Shown here: positions 8,705-18,673 of the stretch, piece by piece
How positions within the stretch are numbered: position 1 is the stretch's first letter
How the letters are laid out: each line of letters begins with the position of its first letter
Assembly: GCA_029256015.1 (NCBI GenBank)
Contig: JAQSYQ010000002.1
Coordinates: 1 to 64,000 of the forward strand
Source: Gammaproteobacteria bacterium
Lineage (GTDB): Bacteria; Pseudomonadota; Gammaproteobacteria; Francisellales; CACEW01
Length of the DNA: 64,000 nucleotides
Direction: 5' to 3'
Made by a program: the position numbers and the translations under genes
Notes under the pieces: generated by a model
Told to the model about the DNA's origin: nothing
Database searches by the model: none
What the model saw: only the letters and a program-made list of their open reading frames with translations

Positions 8705-8705
8705 A
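8684..8705 (+). promoter_or_regulatory. Predicted MarR operator
   Basis: A perfect inverted repeat TATTGTA-n8-TACAATA lies between the -35 and -10 elements and covers the -10. Size and symmetry match MarR-family operators. The second gene of the operon encodes a MarR protein, so autorepression is the simplest reading. Confidence 0.6.
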
Positions 8706-8728
8706 TACCTCCTTACAATAAGGAGGTA
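8706..8728 (+). promoter_or_regulatory. Hairpin sequestering the Shine-Dalgarno
   Basis: TACCTCCTT (8706-8714) and AAGGAGGTA (8720-8728) form a perfect 9-bp stem with a 5-nt loop. The right arm is an ideal Shine-Dalgarno, three bases before the ATG at 8732, so in the folded state initiation should be blocked. It could be an RNA thermometer-like or other translational switch, or an inverted repeat recognised as DNA. Confidence 0.55.
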
Positions 8729-8731
8729 GCT

Positions 8732-9157
8732 ATGTGGGTCAGAAAGCACAGCAAAGTTTATCAGGGCGTTAAAAAGGAAGATGTTTGGCGTATTTGTACC
8801 GATATTAATAATTGGCCAACATGGCATGGTGATTTGGAATATTGCAAATTGGAAGGCCCTTTTAAGGTAGGTAGCTATTTTAAGTTAAAGCCTAAGGGGG
8901 CATGGGCTGTTAAAATTCAATTAATTGAAATTGAAGAGGGTCGAAAATTCACTGACGTCACTCGCTTTTTTGGTGCCAAGATGTATGACACTCATGAGTT
9001 TGAAGAAACTCCAGAAGGTTTGCGCTTAACTAATATTTTAAAAGTGACCGGGCCACTCAAATGGCTATGGATTAAATTAGTGGCGCAAAATGTTGCTGAT
9101 AGCGTTTCAGAAGAAAATGATACTCTGGCCAAACTTGCGGGGTCATTGCATGGCTAA
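8732..9157 (+). CDS. SRPBCC (START-like) family protein
   Basis: A 141-residue protein of the SRPBCC ligand-binding fold, recognised from its pattern: a first strand (RKHSKVYQGVKKEDVW), the helix with DINNWPTWHGDLEYCKLEG, then repeated strands ending in a long C-terminal helix (about 110-138). Members bind hydrophobic ligands or act as cyclases or carriers; no specific ligand can be deduced. It is the first gene of a two-gene operon with a MarR regulator, overlapping it by 8 bp, so the two likely respond to a common small molecule. Expression should be governed by the promoter, operator and hairpin just upstream. Confidence 0.8.
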   Translation: MWVRKHSKVYQGVKKEDVWRICTDINNWPTWHGDLEYCKLEGPFKVGSYFKLKPKGAWAVKIQLIEIEEGRKFTDVTRFFGAKMYDTHEFEETPEGLRLTNILKVTGPLKWLWIKLVAQNVADSVSEENDTLAKLAGSLHG

Positions 9158-9599
9158 TTCAGCTTTTGGTTTTGAGCGGCCGGAAGACAGCCCCGGCTTT
9201 CTGCTGTGGCAAACTACGATCACTTGGCAACGTTTGATCAAGAAAGCCTTGGATGTTTATGATATTTCCCATGCCCAGTTTGTGATTCTGGCACTCTTGC
9301 TATGGTTTACAGAAAGCAAGCAGGAGCCAAGCCAGATAGTCATTGCTAACTTATCTAAGCTCGATAAAATGACCGTTTCAAAGTCGCTTAAAAAATTAGC
9401 TCAACAAGGTCTAGTTAAAAGGACTGAACATGAACAAGATACCCGCGCTAAATCGGTACATTTAACGGAGAAAGGCAGGGCACTAGCTTTAAAACTAGTA
9501 CCTATTGTCGAAAAAATTGACGAGCAATTTTTCGGAGCAGTTAACAAAACTGATCAACAAGCTTTAATTAAAGTTTTAAATAAACTCAATATTGATTAA
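9150..9599 (+). CDS. MarR-family transcriptional regulator
   Basis: A 149-residue winged-helix regulator. The core motif is QIVIANLSKLDKMTVSKSLK (helix-turn-helix) followed by LAQQGLVKRTEHEQDTRAKS, the wing with the family's D-x-R. N- and C-terminal helices should form the dimer interface. I use the ATG at 9150, which overlaps the stop of the SRPBCC gene by 8 bp; the frame is open upstream only because it runs inside that gene. The likely target is its own promoter at 8677-8704. The ligand is unknown but may be shared with the SRPBCC partner. Confidence 0.85.
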   Translation: MANSAFGFERPEDSPGFLLWQTTITWQRLIKKALDVYDISHAQFVILALLLWFTESKQEPSQIVIANLSKLDKMTVSKSLKKLAQQGLVKRTEHEQDTRAKSVHLTEKGRALALKLVPIVEKIDEQFFGAVNKTDQQALIKVLNKLNID

Positions 9600-9604
9600 G
9601 GCCT

Positions 9605-9640
9605 GGATCCCGGGTTCGCCTAAAGGCGCCCCAGGATGAC
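9605..9640. repeat. Intergenic palindromic repeat
   Basis: This 36-bp unit is an inverted copy of 1181-1216 (32 of 36 matches). It lies between the convergent marR and fumC ends and may serve as a bidirectional terminator, though no long T-run follows. Confidence 0.7.
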
Positions 9641-9661
9641 AAAACCCTAGGTATGGTTCAG

Positions 9662-11056
9662 CTAAGCGTTGGGCCCTAGCATATCTTCAGGTCTTACCCA
9701 TTGATCAAACTGTTCCGAGGTCAAAAGCCCAAGCTCAATGGCTGCTTCTTTTAGGGTTTTATGAGTTTTATGAGCATGTTTGGCAATCTTAGCTGCGTTG
9801 TCATAACCGATATGTGGATTCAAAGCGGTGACCAGCATCAAGGTATTGTTTTCATAGTATTTTAAGCGTTCAACATTGGCCTCTATACCGTGAGCGCAGT
9901 GTTCTTCAAACATTACACAGGTGTCAGATAAGAGTCTAACGCTCTGGATAAAGTTATAAATCATCAATGGCTTAAATACGTTGAGCTCAAAATTCCCCAT
10001 GGAGCCGCCAAAGTTGATTGCCACATCATTTCCCATTACCTGGGAGCAAACCATGGTCATGGCTTCTGATTGAGTGGGGTTGACCTTGCCCGGCATAATG
10101 GATGAGCCTGGCTCATTTTCTGGAATGGAGATTTCACCAAGACCGCAGCGAGGGCCTGAAGCCATCCAGCGCACATCATTGGCGATTTTCATTAAAGAAC
10201 ATGCCAAGGTTTTCAAAGCGCCGTGAGCGAATACCAAGCCGTCATGACAAGCCAGGGCTTCAAATTTATTGGGAGCACTCACAAAAGGCAGGCCGGTCAG
10301 CTCTGCAATTTTCTTGGCGCCTTCTACCGCAAATTTAGGATGGGTATTAAGGCCGGTTCCTACCGCAGTGCCGCCTAAAGCCAGTTCATATAAACCCGGT
10401 AATACGAATTGAATTCTTTTTAAATCGTTATCCAATTGTTGGACATAGCCGGAGAATTCTTGGCCCAAAGTGATTGGGGTGGCATCCATTAAATGGGTAC
10501 GGCCAGATTTGATTAAATGGGCAAACTCTTTGGACTTTTCCGCTAAGCTGTCGCGAAGCTTGGTGACAGCCGGAATCAGTCTTTTGTTGATATCGATGGC
10601 TGCTGCAATATTCATCGCAGTGGGATAGGTATCGTTTGAGCTTTGGGATTTGTTAACGTCATCATTGGGATGAACCGGTTTTTTGCTGCCGACGACTCCG
10701 CCTGCAAGCTCAATAGCTCGGTTGGAGATCACTTCATTAACGTTCATATTCGATTGAGTACCCGAACCGGTTTGCCATACTGACAAGGGGAAGTGATTAT
10801 CAAGCTTGCCCGCTAAAATTTCATCGCAAACTTTGGCAATCAGATCGCATTTATCTTTAGCTAAAAGGCCTAGTTCACAGTTAACCAAAGCGGCTGATTT
10901 TTTCAGATAAGCAAAAGCGTGAATGACTTCATTTGGCATTTTTTCACTGCCGATAGCAAAGTGAATCAAAGATCGGGCGGTTTGTGCGCCGTAATATTTA
11001 TCCGAAGGGACCTGGATTTCACCCATGGTATCAGTCTCAATGCGAAAGTTGCTCAT
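9662..11056 (-). CDS. fumC: Fumarate hydratase class II
   Basis: A 464-residue iron-independent fumarase that interconverts fumarate and malate in the TCA cycle; the E. coli enzyme has 467 residues. Signatures visible are [13 protein letters not shown] near residue 100, the [11 protein letters not shown] segment near 140, the [17 protein letters not shown] segment near 185 and the superfamily signature [16 protein letters not shown] near 318. I choose the ATG at 11056 over the one six bases upstream, because the AAGGA Shine-Dalgarno would abut the first ATG but is well spaced from the second. It is monocistronic. Confidence 0.95.
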   Translation of the reverse strand: MSNFRIETDTMGEIQVPSDKYYGAQTARSLIHFAIGSEKMPNEVIHAFAYLKKSAALVNCELGLLAKDKCDLIAKVCDEILAGKLDNHFPLSVWQTGSGTQSNMNVNEVISNRAIELAGGVVGSKKPVHPNDDVNKSQSSNDTYPTAMNIAAAIDINKRLIPAVTKLRDSLAEKSKEFAHLIKSGRTHLMDATPITLGQEFSGYVQQLDNDLKRIQFVLPGLYELALGGTAVGTGLNTHPKFAVEGAKKIAELTGLPFVSAPNKFEALACHDGLVFAHGALKTLACSLMKIANDVRWMASGPRCGLGEISIPENEPGSSIMPGKVNPTQSEAMTMVCSQVMGNDVAINFGGSMGNFELNVFKPLMIYNFIQSVRLLSDTCVMFEEHCAHGIEANVERLKYYENNTLMLVTALNPHIGYDNAAKIAKHAHKTHKTLKEAAIELGLLTSEQFDQWVRPEDMLGPNA

Positions 11057-11125
11057 AGCCATTCCTTATGCGATCAGTAAACGGCATATGATAACTCGAT
11101 GCGCCTTGTATGAAAAGGGCAGGCG

Positions 11126-14100
11126 CTAATCAAGTTCCATAGTTACATTACTCTGAGCTGAAGCTACCGCTGGAACTGCTAAAACGAGTTCATGCTCAGC
11201 TTGCTTGGCGGTAATATCGATTTCTCCTGTATGAGGCAAGCGGCCTTCCTTTAAAAAGAACCGCAAGATCTCAACAGTCCAGGGCCCGCAGTTAACACCA
11301 TCGTCCTGCAGTTGTTCAGTCTGCATCTGAATGTGATCAGCAGTGATTTTCAGATCAAATATGCTAGCCTCATTGAGGATTTCCACTAATTTTGCTTTAT
11401 ATTGAGGCGGGTTGCCATAGGGATCAAGCCAATAGATCAGAGGGTTGCCTGGTTGACGGTCAATATATAATCCCACCCAGTGGTTTTTATTGATTCTTAA
11501 AGGCAGAAAGCTTCGCGTCTGGGCGGGAGAGAACTTATCTAGTAAACGTGTTCTGATAAAATCAGCTTCTATCTCATCTGCGTTATCAAATGATAAAGTC
11601 TTAACAAAGATGATATCGGCTTTCTGACAGTAATGACTGAGTAATGTATTAATTTTGGCATCGTCATACCAAGGATTATCCTCGAATGCTTTGGCCTTTG
11701 ATAGATAAAGAGAAGCGGGTTTCTGCTTATCATTGGCTGGCAAGATGCCTGCTGTTGAAAAGCACATCGAAGTAGCGTGATTATGGCTTTTTTTATCTTT
11801 GCTTATGGAAGGTAATGAGTTTAAATTTAATATTTCTCGTAAGGTATAGAGCGGGTCCTGCTTTTTAATAGACTCGATCATATCATTAAGTTGCTCAGGA
11901 CTTGGGTGCAAACTATAAATTCCACTACCTAGCTTGATTCTAATAGATCCATCAGCCAATACTTCCAGCCTATTGGCGTTTATTGAGAATATTTTGAAAA
12001 TTTGCTTAAAATTAGCCAGTATGTTTTTTTCCAAAATCGAGGCCAATTCGGGTTTGCTTTTTGCTAGAGCTTCATAGAGATCGAAAACCGCAATGACTTT
12101 TTCTGGCTTGGTACTCAAACGCAGTTTTGCCAATTTATCTTCGATAAAGCCACTGGTAGCTATATTGATAAAATCAATTAAAAATTCTTGTATAAATCCA
12201 TCCGCAAGATAAGCTTGGAATAGCGTTTCTACTACTCTATCTTTGACTTTACCACTAGAATCTTTGAGGGCTTCAAATACTATTTTTCTGATGTTGAGAT
12301 AAGTTGAATCTACTTCCAGTATTGCCTTTATGGGCTTAATAAGGTCAATCTGCAGAACTTTATGATATCTCGTCTGAGTACATAATTTTGCGAATAGGCC
12401 AATAAAAATAGTCTTAATTCGCTCTTCGGTAAAATTCATTTCATGGAAAAATGCTAATATCATCCATGTATCGTCATAGGAATTTTCCAGTTTGGCGATA
12501 ATATTGGAGTCATTCGGGTCCCATAGCAGCTTAACAAAAAATGCTTTTTGTTTAATGATAAAATCTTCAGCGCTCTGATAATGTTCGAGCGCTTTTAAAA
12601 ATATATGCCCATTCAGTTTATATGTGCAAATGGCATTGATAATGGCCAGATGATGGCTTTTATGTGCGGGGCGAGAACAGTCAATATTTTCAACAGTATA
12701 GTTCCAATGACCGTATTGCGTTTTACCGTGAATAATAGGAGCAGGCCATTGTGGGTAACGGGAATATGAAATACTTGCTTTTACGGGGATTAATTGAACT
12801 AAGTTCGCTTTGATTTCATCATCTAATGGAAGCAAATCAACAACAGCATTAATAGCGTTACTGCTAACCACTGGATTGAGAGAGAGCATTTTGCCAATTA
12901 GCAGCTTATTGAGTTCCGGGCTTTCGATTTTCCAGACGGCTAGGGCTTTCATAATACTAACAAAAGCATGAACTTTTATATCTTTTGTCGCAATGGTTTG
13001 AAGCAGGCTAGTGATTTCAGGAGTCGCCTCTTTTAACTTGCATAAGTAATGGATAGCATGAGAGCTGTATGTTTTATCTGTTAGCAAAGCTTTTTCTGAA
13101 ACATAGGCTATCATATCGGCACTATCCAAGCTCAGCTCGTAAGCAGCCACGAGAGCCAATTCGATATCCTGATCTTGCTTACTTGCCATTAGCTCTTTTA
13201 AAACTGCTTCAAACCCCTTTTGATTGTTTTTATAAGCTGCTAGCAATTCTATTCTGGCTTGAACGTAGCCGCGGGTTTTTTTAGTGCAATGGCTTAACAA
13301 GGTTTTAATATCGCTGCCGGGATCTTGTGGCAATACAGCTATGGCTTCTGGTGCTTCAATTTTAGTGACAGCTCCAGCCTCGCTTATCGCTTTTGGCAGA
13401 ATTGAAGCCATGGCTGATGAATAACCGGAGGGAAATAATCGGTTTAAAAGGCTATAAGCTCCACCGCGTTTATACAAATACAATTTTTGAGGATCGACTT
13501 TTGGGGGAGTGTAATGGCTACTGTAGCTGTATGCTTTTGAATGAGGTGGTTTTAAACTGAATATTTCCTCTAGTTTTTTTGCTTCAACCTCTGATTCGAG
13601 ACTCTCTGCCCAAGCATAAGCATAAGGATGAGTATGAAGGGCAAACAGCTTAAATAATACCTCAACTTGGCGTGGGATTTCCTTGAATTTATTGTCCCAT
13701 TTCCGTTTGATATAGTCAGCTAGCTTATCACGAACTTCGCTGCTATTAAGCCATGGGCTTTCTTTAAAAAGAGAAGCCAAGTTTTTTAAATCTATTTGAG
13801 CGTTGATTAAGAGCTTGAACCATCTGTCAGTTAATGCTTGATTGCGAATGAGTCCAGTCACAAAAGCCCACACGTTGAGGTAGCGAAGTTCGTTTTTGAC
13901 GGGATCAAACCAAGCTTGGAATTTTTCTTCCGGCCAATCTCGCAGCCTATTGTAGACTTCGACTGCAGCAAAATATTCACGTAAACTGGGGTGGGCAAAT
14001 ACTTGTGCCGCAAACTTGCCATTATTGATCGGCTGAAGCACGCCAACCTTTAACAACATTTCAGGCCAGTTGTGGTAAGGGTCATTTGCAATAGGCTCGC

Positions 14101-16540
14101 CTAAAACTTCCTTGATAAGCTCGTATGATATTTTCATATCCGCATCTTTAAATGCGCGAAGTGCTATCTTTGCAAAATAGCCTTTAAAAGGCAGTTCTGG
14201 CTCTACGCCTTCTATTATCATCCCATCGCGTTCAGCATAGACACTGGCAATATGTTTTTCAAAGGCTTCATATAATTGGGTAATTCTTTCAATGCTGGAT
14301 AAATTGCCGTGAGAGTAAGTAAGAAAAACCATTTCTAAGTAAATAGGGGTATGCATCAGCTCCCATATTCTGGGTTTGCCTTTTTCTATTGCAAGCAGCT
14401 CTTTGTAAATTTTTTCTGCTGGTTCACTCATAGAAGCCGTGGCTTTATAAGTTTCATCATTGGCTATGACATACCGCCTTATCGTGTTTTTAAGCTGATC
14501 ATCACTATAGGGTGGGATTTCGTAATAAGGACTTTCTGATTCTACGGGTGGGATAAAGCCAGGTCGAGAAGTAACAACAACATTAGATTTTGTAAGCAGA
14601 ACTTCTAATATTGAGCTGGCATCATCGTCCAACTCATCTTGGGCCTCTTCATAACTGTCCAGCAGCCATAGGGTTTTTACATCGTTTTCAGCCATTACGC
14701 TGGCTAACAGGCTGATTTCTGCTTCAGACAACTCTTGATTAAAACAGTACTTTGCTACCAATTCCGCCGCATGATAAGCTTGATCAAATCGAAAGTTAAA
14801 ATTTTTCAAATCTTGAAGGCGGATGAGATAAACATATTCATATTTGGAGGCTAATTTATTTATTGACCAGAAATAAGCAATGGTTGTTAATAAAGTACTT
14901 TTCCCCATGCCTGCCTTAGCAAAAATGACTTGAGTTCCTTCATGTTTCAATAAGTTTTTCAAATCGATTTGAGCGCTTTGATCAATTTGGTTACTCTTGG
15001 TTGAGGCTTGGGTGAATGTATCTTCTTCATCAGCAGTATCCAAGCTATTAGAAGCATCAGCACTGTTGACGGGTTGTAGGCGCATGAGCTGCATAGCTTT
15101 AAGGTCCATCTCTAAACGTTTGTCAGTTTTCGACAGCCCTTGAATTTCGCTATAGCTTTCCTGATAAAACTTCTTGAGCTGTGCTGTGCCTAGCTCAATG
15201 GCAATTTCTGCTTTCTCTATAGGGTGAACTCCTATAGAGCTTACCGTGGCAGCAGCAAAAGGATTTCCAAGATGGGGAAGCTCAATTTCTTTAACAAATT
15301 GCCCAATTAATGCGCCTTCTTTTCTTGCCATCCAGGCGATAATCGAGTCATTTTGACAGCTGTGATAACGTGCGGCATTATAATTTGCAATCACACAGTT
15401 ACCGATAGTTTGCAAGGGCAAGGCTTTATATGCTTGTATGTCAGATTTACTAATATTCTCGCCGGTCAAAATATTAATCTGATTATAGATGATAGGGCTG
15501 AGGTCCTTTTTGGCTTGCCAGGGATATTGATTTGAAATCACGGCATAAAGATACGCCATGCCGTTCTGCCCGGAATTCCAGGCTTCCGGCTTAATTTTAC
15601 CGACAGGGAAGGGGTAAACGCTTTTGCCATCTACTGATGAACTGTGAAGCTCGCAGCCTTCACCTAAATTGTGTAAAACAATATGATAGCGACCATCTGT
15701 AATATGCTTAATCTGAATATACAAAGCGTGGCCTCTCCAGCCGCTACAAATGATATAGGATTCCTCTTTTTGTAAATTCCTAATGCTCGCGGCCATGCCA
15801 TTTGTTAATGCTTGAAGTAAATTGCCGCGAGTTGTCTTGTCATCTATAAGTGCAATGCGTTCTCCTAGAATGTTGACCCAGTAGCTTTGCAAGCCACGTT
15901 TTAGCTCTAGTTTTAGTTCCTGGATTAATAAGCTTTTTTTCTCATTGGCTTCTTTATTGCTGCCTGCTAAACCATGTTTTTTTGTATAGTCTAATTCAAT
16001 GGAGTCTATATCCCCCATTTTGTACAGGGCATCGCAAATGGCATAAATCCTGATAGGTAAGAAAACATCAAACGAGTTTCCCTTTTTGCCGGGTTTTTCA
16101 ACCCAATGCAAGTGGCCAAGCTGCTTGTTTTTATGTTCGGAAAATATCAGTGCGATGTTGGTTCCACAAAGCCTGGATGCCAGCGTAATAATTTCATCAT
16201 CCAAACTTTTACTGGTGAGACTTTTTCTTCTTACGGTTTCCAGTAGCAAGTCGAAGTGGGTTTCATCCAGATCCTGGGGCTGCTCAAGCATCCTGCAAGC
16301 GATGGGGTAATTTGCATTATCAAGAGCTAGACCAATCGGGCTTTTAAGTTCAGCATTAAAGCGATAGGGGCTGAACTGCTTATTCAAAGCTTGCATGATT
16401 GCCGCTTCGTTATTGCTGTTGACTAAATAGTGAAGAATGCTGTTGCCTTGCTCATCCCGTGCATGGTGATGGCTTTCATTGAAAGAGCTTAAATCTCCTG
16501 CTTGAATCAATGCAATTTCGTTTGCGCTTAGCAATGGCAT
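11126..16540 (-). CDS. Giant ankyrin-NACHT-repeat-Ulp1-like protease protein
   Basis: An 1804-residue cytosolic-type protein, probably a secreted effector or an NLR-like sensor. Residues about 29-90 hold two weak ankyrin-like repeats. About 260-440 is a region of unknown fold with GWRGHALYI (267-275) and IGNCVIANYNAA (379-390). About 537-870 is a NACHT/STAND NTPase: Walker A AKAGMGKST (541-549), Walker B TLWLLDSYEE (D628), sensor VVVTSRP (654-660) and FAHPSLREYFAA (848-859). About 950-1560 is a helical HEAT-like solenoid. The C-terminus (about 1600-1760) is a CE-clan cysteine protease: PWYDDAKINTLL entry, H1687 in NHWVGLYID, D1706 in YWLDPYG, Q1745 and C1751 in DDGVNCGPW. Such proteases remove ubiquitin or SUMO-like proteins, which bacteria lack, so a host target is likely. 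It stands alone between housekeeping genes. Confidence 0.85.
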   Translation of the reverse strand: MPLLSANEIALIQAGDLSSFNESHHHARDEQGNSILHYLVNSNNEAAIMQALNKQFSPYRFNAELKSPIGLALDNANYPIACRMLEQPQDLDETHFDLLLETVRRKSLTSKSLDDEIITLASRLCGTNIALIFSEHKNKQLGHLHWVEKPGKKGNSFDVFLPIRIYAICDALYKMGDIDSIELDYTKKHGLAGSNKEANEKKSLLIQELKLELKRGLQSYWVNILGERIALIDDKTTRGNLLQALTNGMAASIRNLQKEESYIICSGWRGHALYIQIKHITDGRYHIVLHNLGEGCELHSSSVDGKSVYPFPVGKIKPEAWNSGQNGMAYLYAVISNQYPWQAKKDLSPIIYNQINILTGENISKSDIQAYKALPLQTIGNCVIANYNAARYHSCQNDSIIAWMARKEGALIGQFVKEIELPHLGNPFAAATVSSIGVHPIEKAEIAIELGTAQLKKFYQESYSEIQGLSKTDKRLEMDLKAMQLMRLQPVNSADASNSLDTADEEDTFTQASTKSNQIDQSAQIDLKNLLKHEGTQVIFAKAGMGKSTLLTTIAYFWSINKLASKYEYVYLIRLQDLKNFNFRFDQAYHAAELVAKYCFNQELSEAEISLLASVMAENDVKTLWLLDSYEEAQDELDDDASSILEVLLTKSNVVVTSRPGFIPPVESESPYYEIPPYSDDQLKNTIRRYVIANDETYKATASMSEPAEKIYKELLAIEKGKPRIWELMHTPIYLEMVFLTYSHGNLSSIERITQLYEAFEKHIASVYAERDGMIIEGVEPELPFKGYFAKIALRAFKDADMKISYELIKEVLGEPIANDPYHNWPEMLLKVGVLQPINNGKFAAQVFAHPSLREYFAAVEVYNRLRDWPEEKFQAWFDPVKNELRYLNVWAFVTGLIRNQALTDRWFKLLINAQIDLKNLASLFKESPWLNSSEVRDKLADYIKRKWDNKFKEIPRQVEVLFKLFALHTHPYAYAWAESLESEVEAKKLEEIFSLKPPHSKAYSYSSHYTPPKVDPQKLYLYKRGGAYSLLNRLFPSGYSSAMASILPKAISEAGAVTKIEAPEAIAVLPQDPGSDIKTLLSHCTKKTRGYVQARIELLAAYKNNQKGFEAVLKELMASKQDQDIELALVAAYELSLDSADMIAYVSEKALLTDKTYSSHAIHYLCKLKEATPEITSLLQTIATKDIKVHAFVSIMKALAVWKIESPELNKLLIGKMLSLNPVVSSNAINAVVDLLPLDDEIKANLVQLIPVKASISYSRYPQWPAPIIHGKTQYGHWNYTVENIDCSRPAHKSHHLAIINAICTYKLNGHIFLKALEHYQSAEDFIIKQKAFFVKLLWDPNDSNIIAKLENSYDDTWMILAFFHEMNFTEERIKTIFIGLFAKLCTQTRYHKVLQIDLIKPIKAILEVDSTYLNIRKIVFEALKDSSGKVKDRVVETLFQAYLADGFIQEFLIDFINIATSGFIEDKLAKLRLSTKPEKVIAVFDLYEALAKSKPELASILEKNILANFKQIFKIFSINANRLEVLADGSIRIKLGSGIYSLHPSPEQLNDMIESIKKQDPLYTLREILNLNSLPSISKDKKSHNHATSMCFSTAGILPANDKQKPASLYLSKAKAFEDNPWYDDAKINTLLSHYCQKADIIFVKTLSFDNADEIEADFIRTRLLDKFSPAQTRSFLPLRINKNHWVGLYIDRQPGNPLIYWLDPYGNPPQYKAKLVEILNEASIFDLKITADHIQMQTEQLQDDGVNCGPWTVEILRFFLKEGRLPHTGEIDITAKQAEHELVLAVPAVASAQSNVTMELD

Positions 16541-16639
16541 GGCTATTCCCTTAGTACTTAAACTATAAACTTATAGCATGCTATGCTTTTGCGTTGATAG
16601 ATTACAAGCTTATTTAATATACAAAAAACCAATCATTGA

Positions 16640-18487
16640 TCAGCTCAAGAACAAATAAGAAGCCGGAATCAATACGGCAAGATAAACCAGCGATAGAATC
16701 CCTCCGACTGATAGGAAATGCTTGATCCTATATCCGCCTGAGCCCGATACAATGGTGCTTACCTGGTGGGTTGGAATTAAAAAGGCATTGGATGTGCCAA
16801 GCGCTACGACTATGGCGAACAATCTAGGGTCAGCCCCTACTCCCAAAGCAAGGTGCATGGCAATAGGCACTAATACCACGGTGGCGCCAATATTAGACAT
16901 TAATAAGCTAAATAGAGCGGCTAGAGCTGCGAGGCAGGTGAGGATTAACCAGGAAGGAAAATGCTGTAGAATAACCAGCATTTGATTGGCTAACCAGCTT
17001 GCTGTGCCTGTGCTTTGCATAGCGAGTCCAAATGGGATTAATCCGGCCATCATAAATACGGTTTTCCAGCTGACTATTCTATATGTCTCATCTGGAGAGA
17101 CGACCCCGGTCATAAACATTCCCACCGCACCGACCAGCAGGCCTATTGCTGCCGGCAAATGAAGCACCACGGTTAAAATTAAGCTTAAACTTAGCCATAG
17201 CAAAGCTTGATAACGCTTTTCGTGTTTAATGTCGACATTGGGATAATCGGTCGTAATAATCGCGAACTCATGTCTTTTATCAAGCCTGGATAAAGCGTCC
17301 CAGGTGCTAAATAGGCCCAAGGTATCTCCGGCACTCAGTTTGAGTTCTCTTAACTCTTCACCCTGATAAATTTGGCCGTTTCGGTAAATAGAAAGCAGCT
17401 GAACTTGGTAGTTACGCTTCATATGAAGATCGCGCATATTCTTGCCAATCAGCTCTGAGCCCGGCGGCACCACGACTTCGCTAAAACCCGAGCGGGTTGG
17501 GTTCAAAATATCAGAAAAAACCTTTAATTTGGGAGCCATCAATATGCCTGATTCCTGGCAGAAAGAGGAAACATCCTGCAGAAAACCGACTACTGCGATA
17601 TGGTGGCGCTCTCTAAATTCAGTGCTTCTTAAGGCAGGCATTAAAATTTCCCTGCCGTTTGAAATCGCTAATACCGCTATTTTCTTATCGTTGAGCAAGC
17701 TCTCAAGCTGACTAAGCTTCATATTTCTAATGGGGTTATCTTGAGGAATTGTTAACTCAAAAAACTGCCCACCAAATCCATAGGTCCTTCTAAAATGGGT
17801 GACGTCAGCACCCAAGGTTAATTTGTCTTTAGAGATATCGGGTACCAGCCATTTTCCGAAAAAAAAGAAAAATAAAAGAGTAGCCGCCAATAAGCATATA
17901 CCGACCGGCAATACGGTAAACATTTTAATGGGTTCAATGTCCATGCGGGTGCTTAGCGCATTTTGGGTAAGCTGGTTACTCATCAGGTCATTTAGCATCA
18001 ATAAAGGGCCCGAGCCCAGTAAAGTTAAAGTGCCGCCAGTGATGGCGCAAAAACCGATGGGCATTAAAAAGCGTGATTTAGGAATCCTAAAACTCATTGA
18101 GGCCCGATTGATAATAGGGAGAAGCAAAGTAAAACCACCAATGCTTCGTAAAAAGCCCGAGATGATTCCCACTGTTAGAGAGAGTATCCAGCTTAATCGA
18201 GAAGGATCATCTCTTGAGACTCGAAATATCCAATTTGCTAAGCTTGAAATGAGGCCTGAGCGCTCAAGGCCCGCGCCTAACATCATTACAGCAACAATGG
18301 CGACCACCGCGTCACTAGAAAAGCCGCTTAGCAATTGATCAGTTGGAATAAGATGAGCTATGCCTAAAACGACTAAAACCAACATGGCCACGATATCAGA
18401 TCGCCATTTATCCCAAATAAATAAGGCAACCATCGCCGCAGCGAGGCATAGCATAAATTTCATTTGAAAAGTCAGCGCAAGTGCCAT
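16640..18487 (-). CDS. SLC13/DASS-type anion permease with RCK_C domains
   Basis: A 615-residue inner-membrane transporter. Two blocks of membrane helices (about 10-210 and 415-615) flank a cytoplasmic insert with two TrkA-C (RCK_C) like domains, the second readable as VVPPGSELIGKNMRDLHMKR. This layout is that of the SLC13-like permeases with TrkA-C inserts (ArsB/NhaD and sulfate- or dicarboxylate-type families). The segment LGTSNAFLIPTHQVSTIVSG near the C-terminus fits the SLC13 substrate-binding loop. Likely substrates are sulfate or dicarboxylates, but sequence alone cannot decide. An alternative start eight codons in (MKFMLCL) is possible. No linked genes. Confidence 0.82.
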   Translation of the reverse strand: MALALTFQMKFMLCLAAAMVALFIWDKWRSDIVAMLVLVVLGIAHLIPTDQLLSGFSSDAVVAIVAVMMLGAGLERSGLISSLANWIFRVSRDDPSRLSWILSLTVGIISGFLRSIGGFTLLLPIINRASMSFRIPKSRFLMPIGFCAITGGTLTLLGSGPLLMLNDLMSNQLTQNALSTRMDIEPIKMFTVLPVGICLLAATLLFFFFFGKWLVPDISKDKLTLGADVTHFRRTYGFGGQFFELTIPQDNPIRNMKLSQLESLLNDKKIAVLAISNGREILMPALRSTEFRERHHIAVVGFLQDVSSFCQESGILMAPKLKVFSDILNPTRSGFSEVVVPPGSELIGKNMRDLHMKRNYQVQLLSIYRNGQIYQGEELRELKLSAGDTLGLFSTWDALSRLDKRHEFAIITTDYPNVDIKHEKRYQALLWLSLSLILTVVLHLPAAIGLLVGAVGMFMTGVVSPDETYRIVSWKTVFMMAGLIPFGLAMQSTGTASWLANQMLVILQHFPSWLILTCLAALAALFSLLMSNIGATVVLVPIAMHLALGVGADPRLFAIVVALGTSNAFLIPTHQVSTIVSGSGGYRIKHFLSVGGILSLVYLAVLIPASYLFLS

Positions 18488-18673
18488 TATGGGTCTCTAT
18501 TTCTTATCATCACTAGTGTACAAACAAAATTTTGTTTACGCCACGAGTTTAGATAAGGATTCTACAATAGCAGCCTAGAGTTAGAAGCTTGTTGTTAGTA
18601 TGATATTGGGATGCCTTGAGCTATTTCGTTCCGTTATGACTGTTAAACCAAATACATCGTAAGGAGAAAAAGC

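Noticed and set aside
17799..18338. 179-codon frame antisense to the SLC13 transporter
   Set aside because: It is a shadow frame of the transporter; basic, no domain, no ribosome site.
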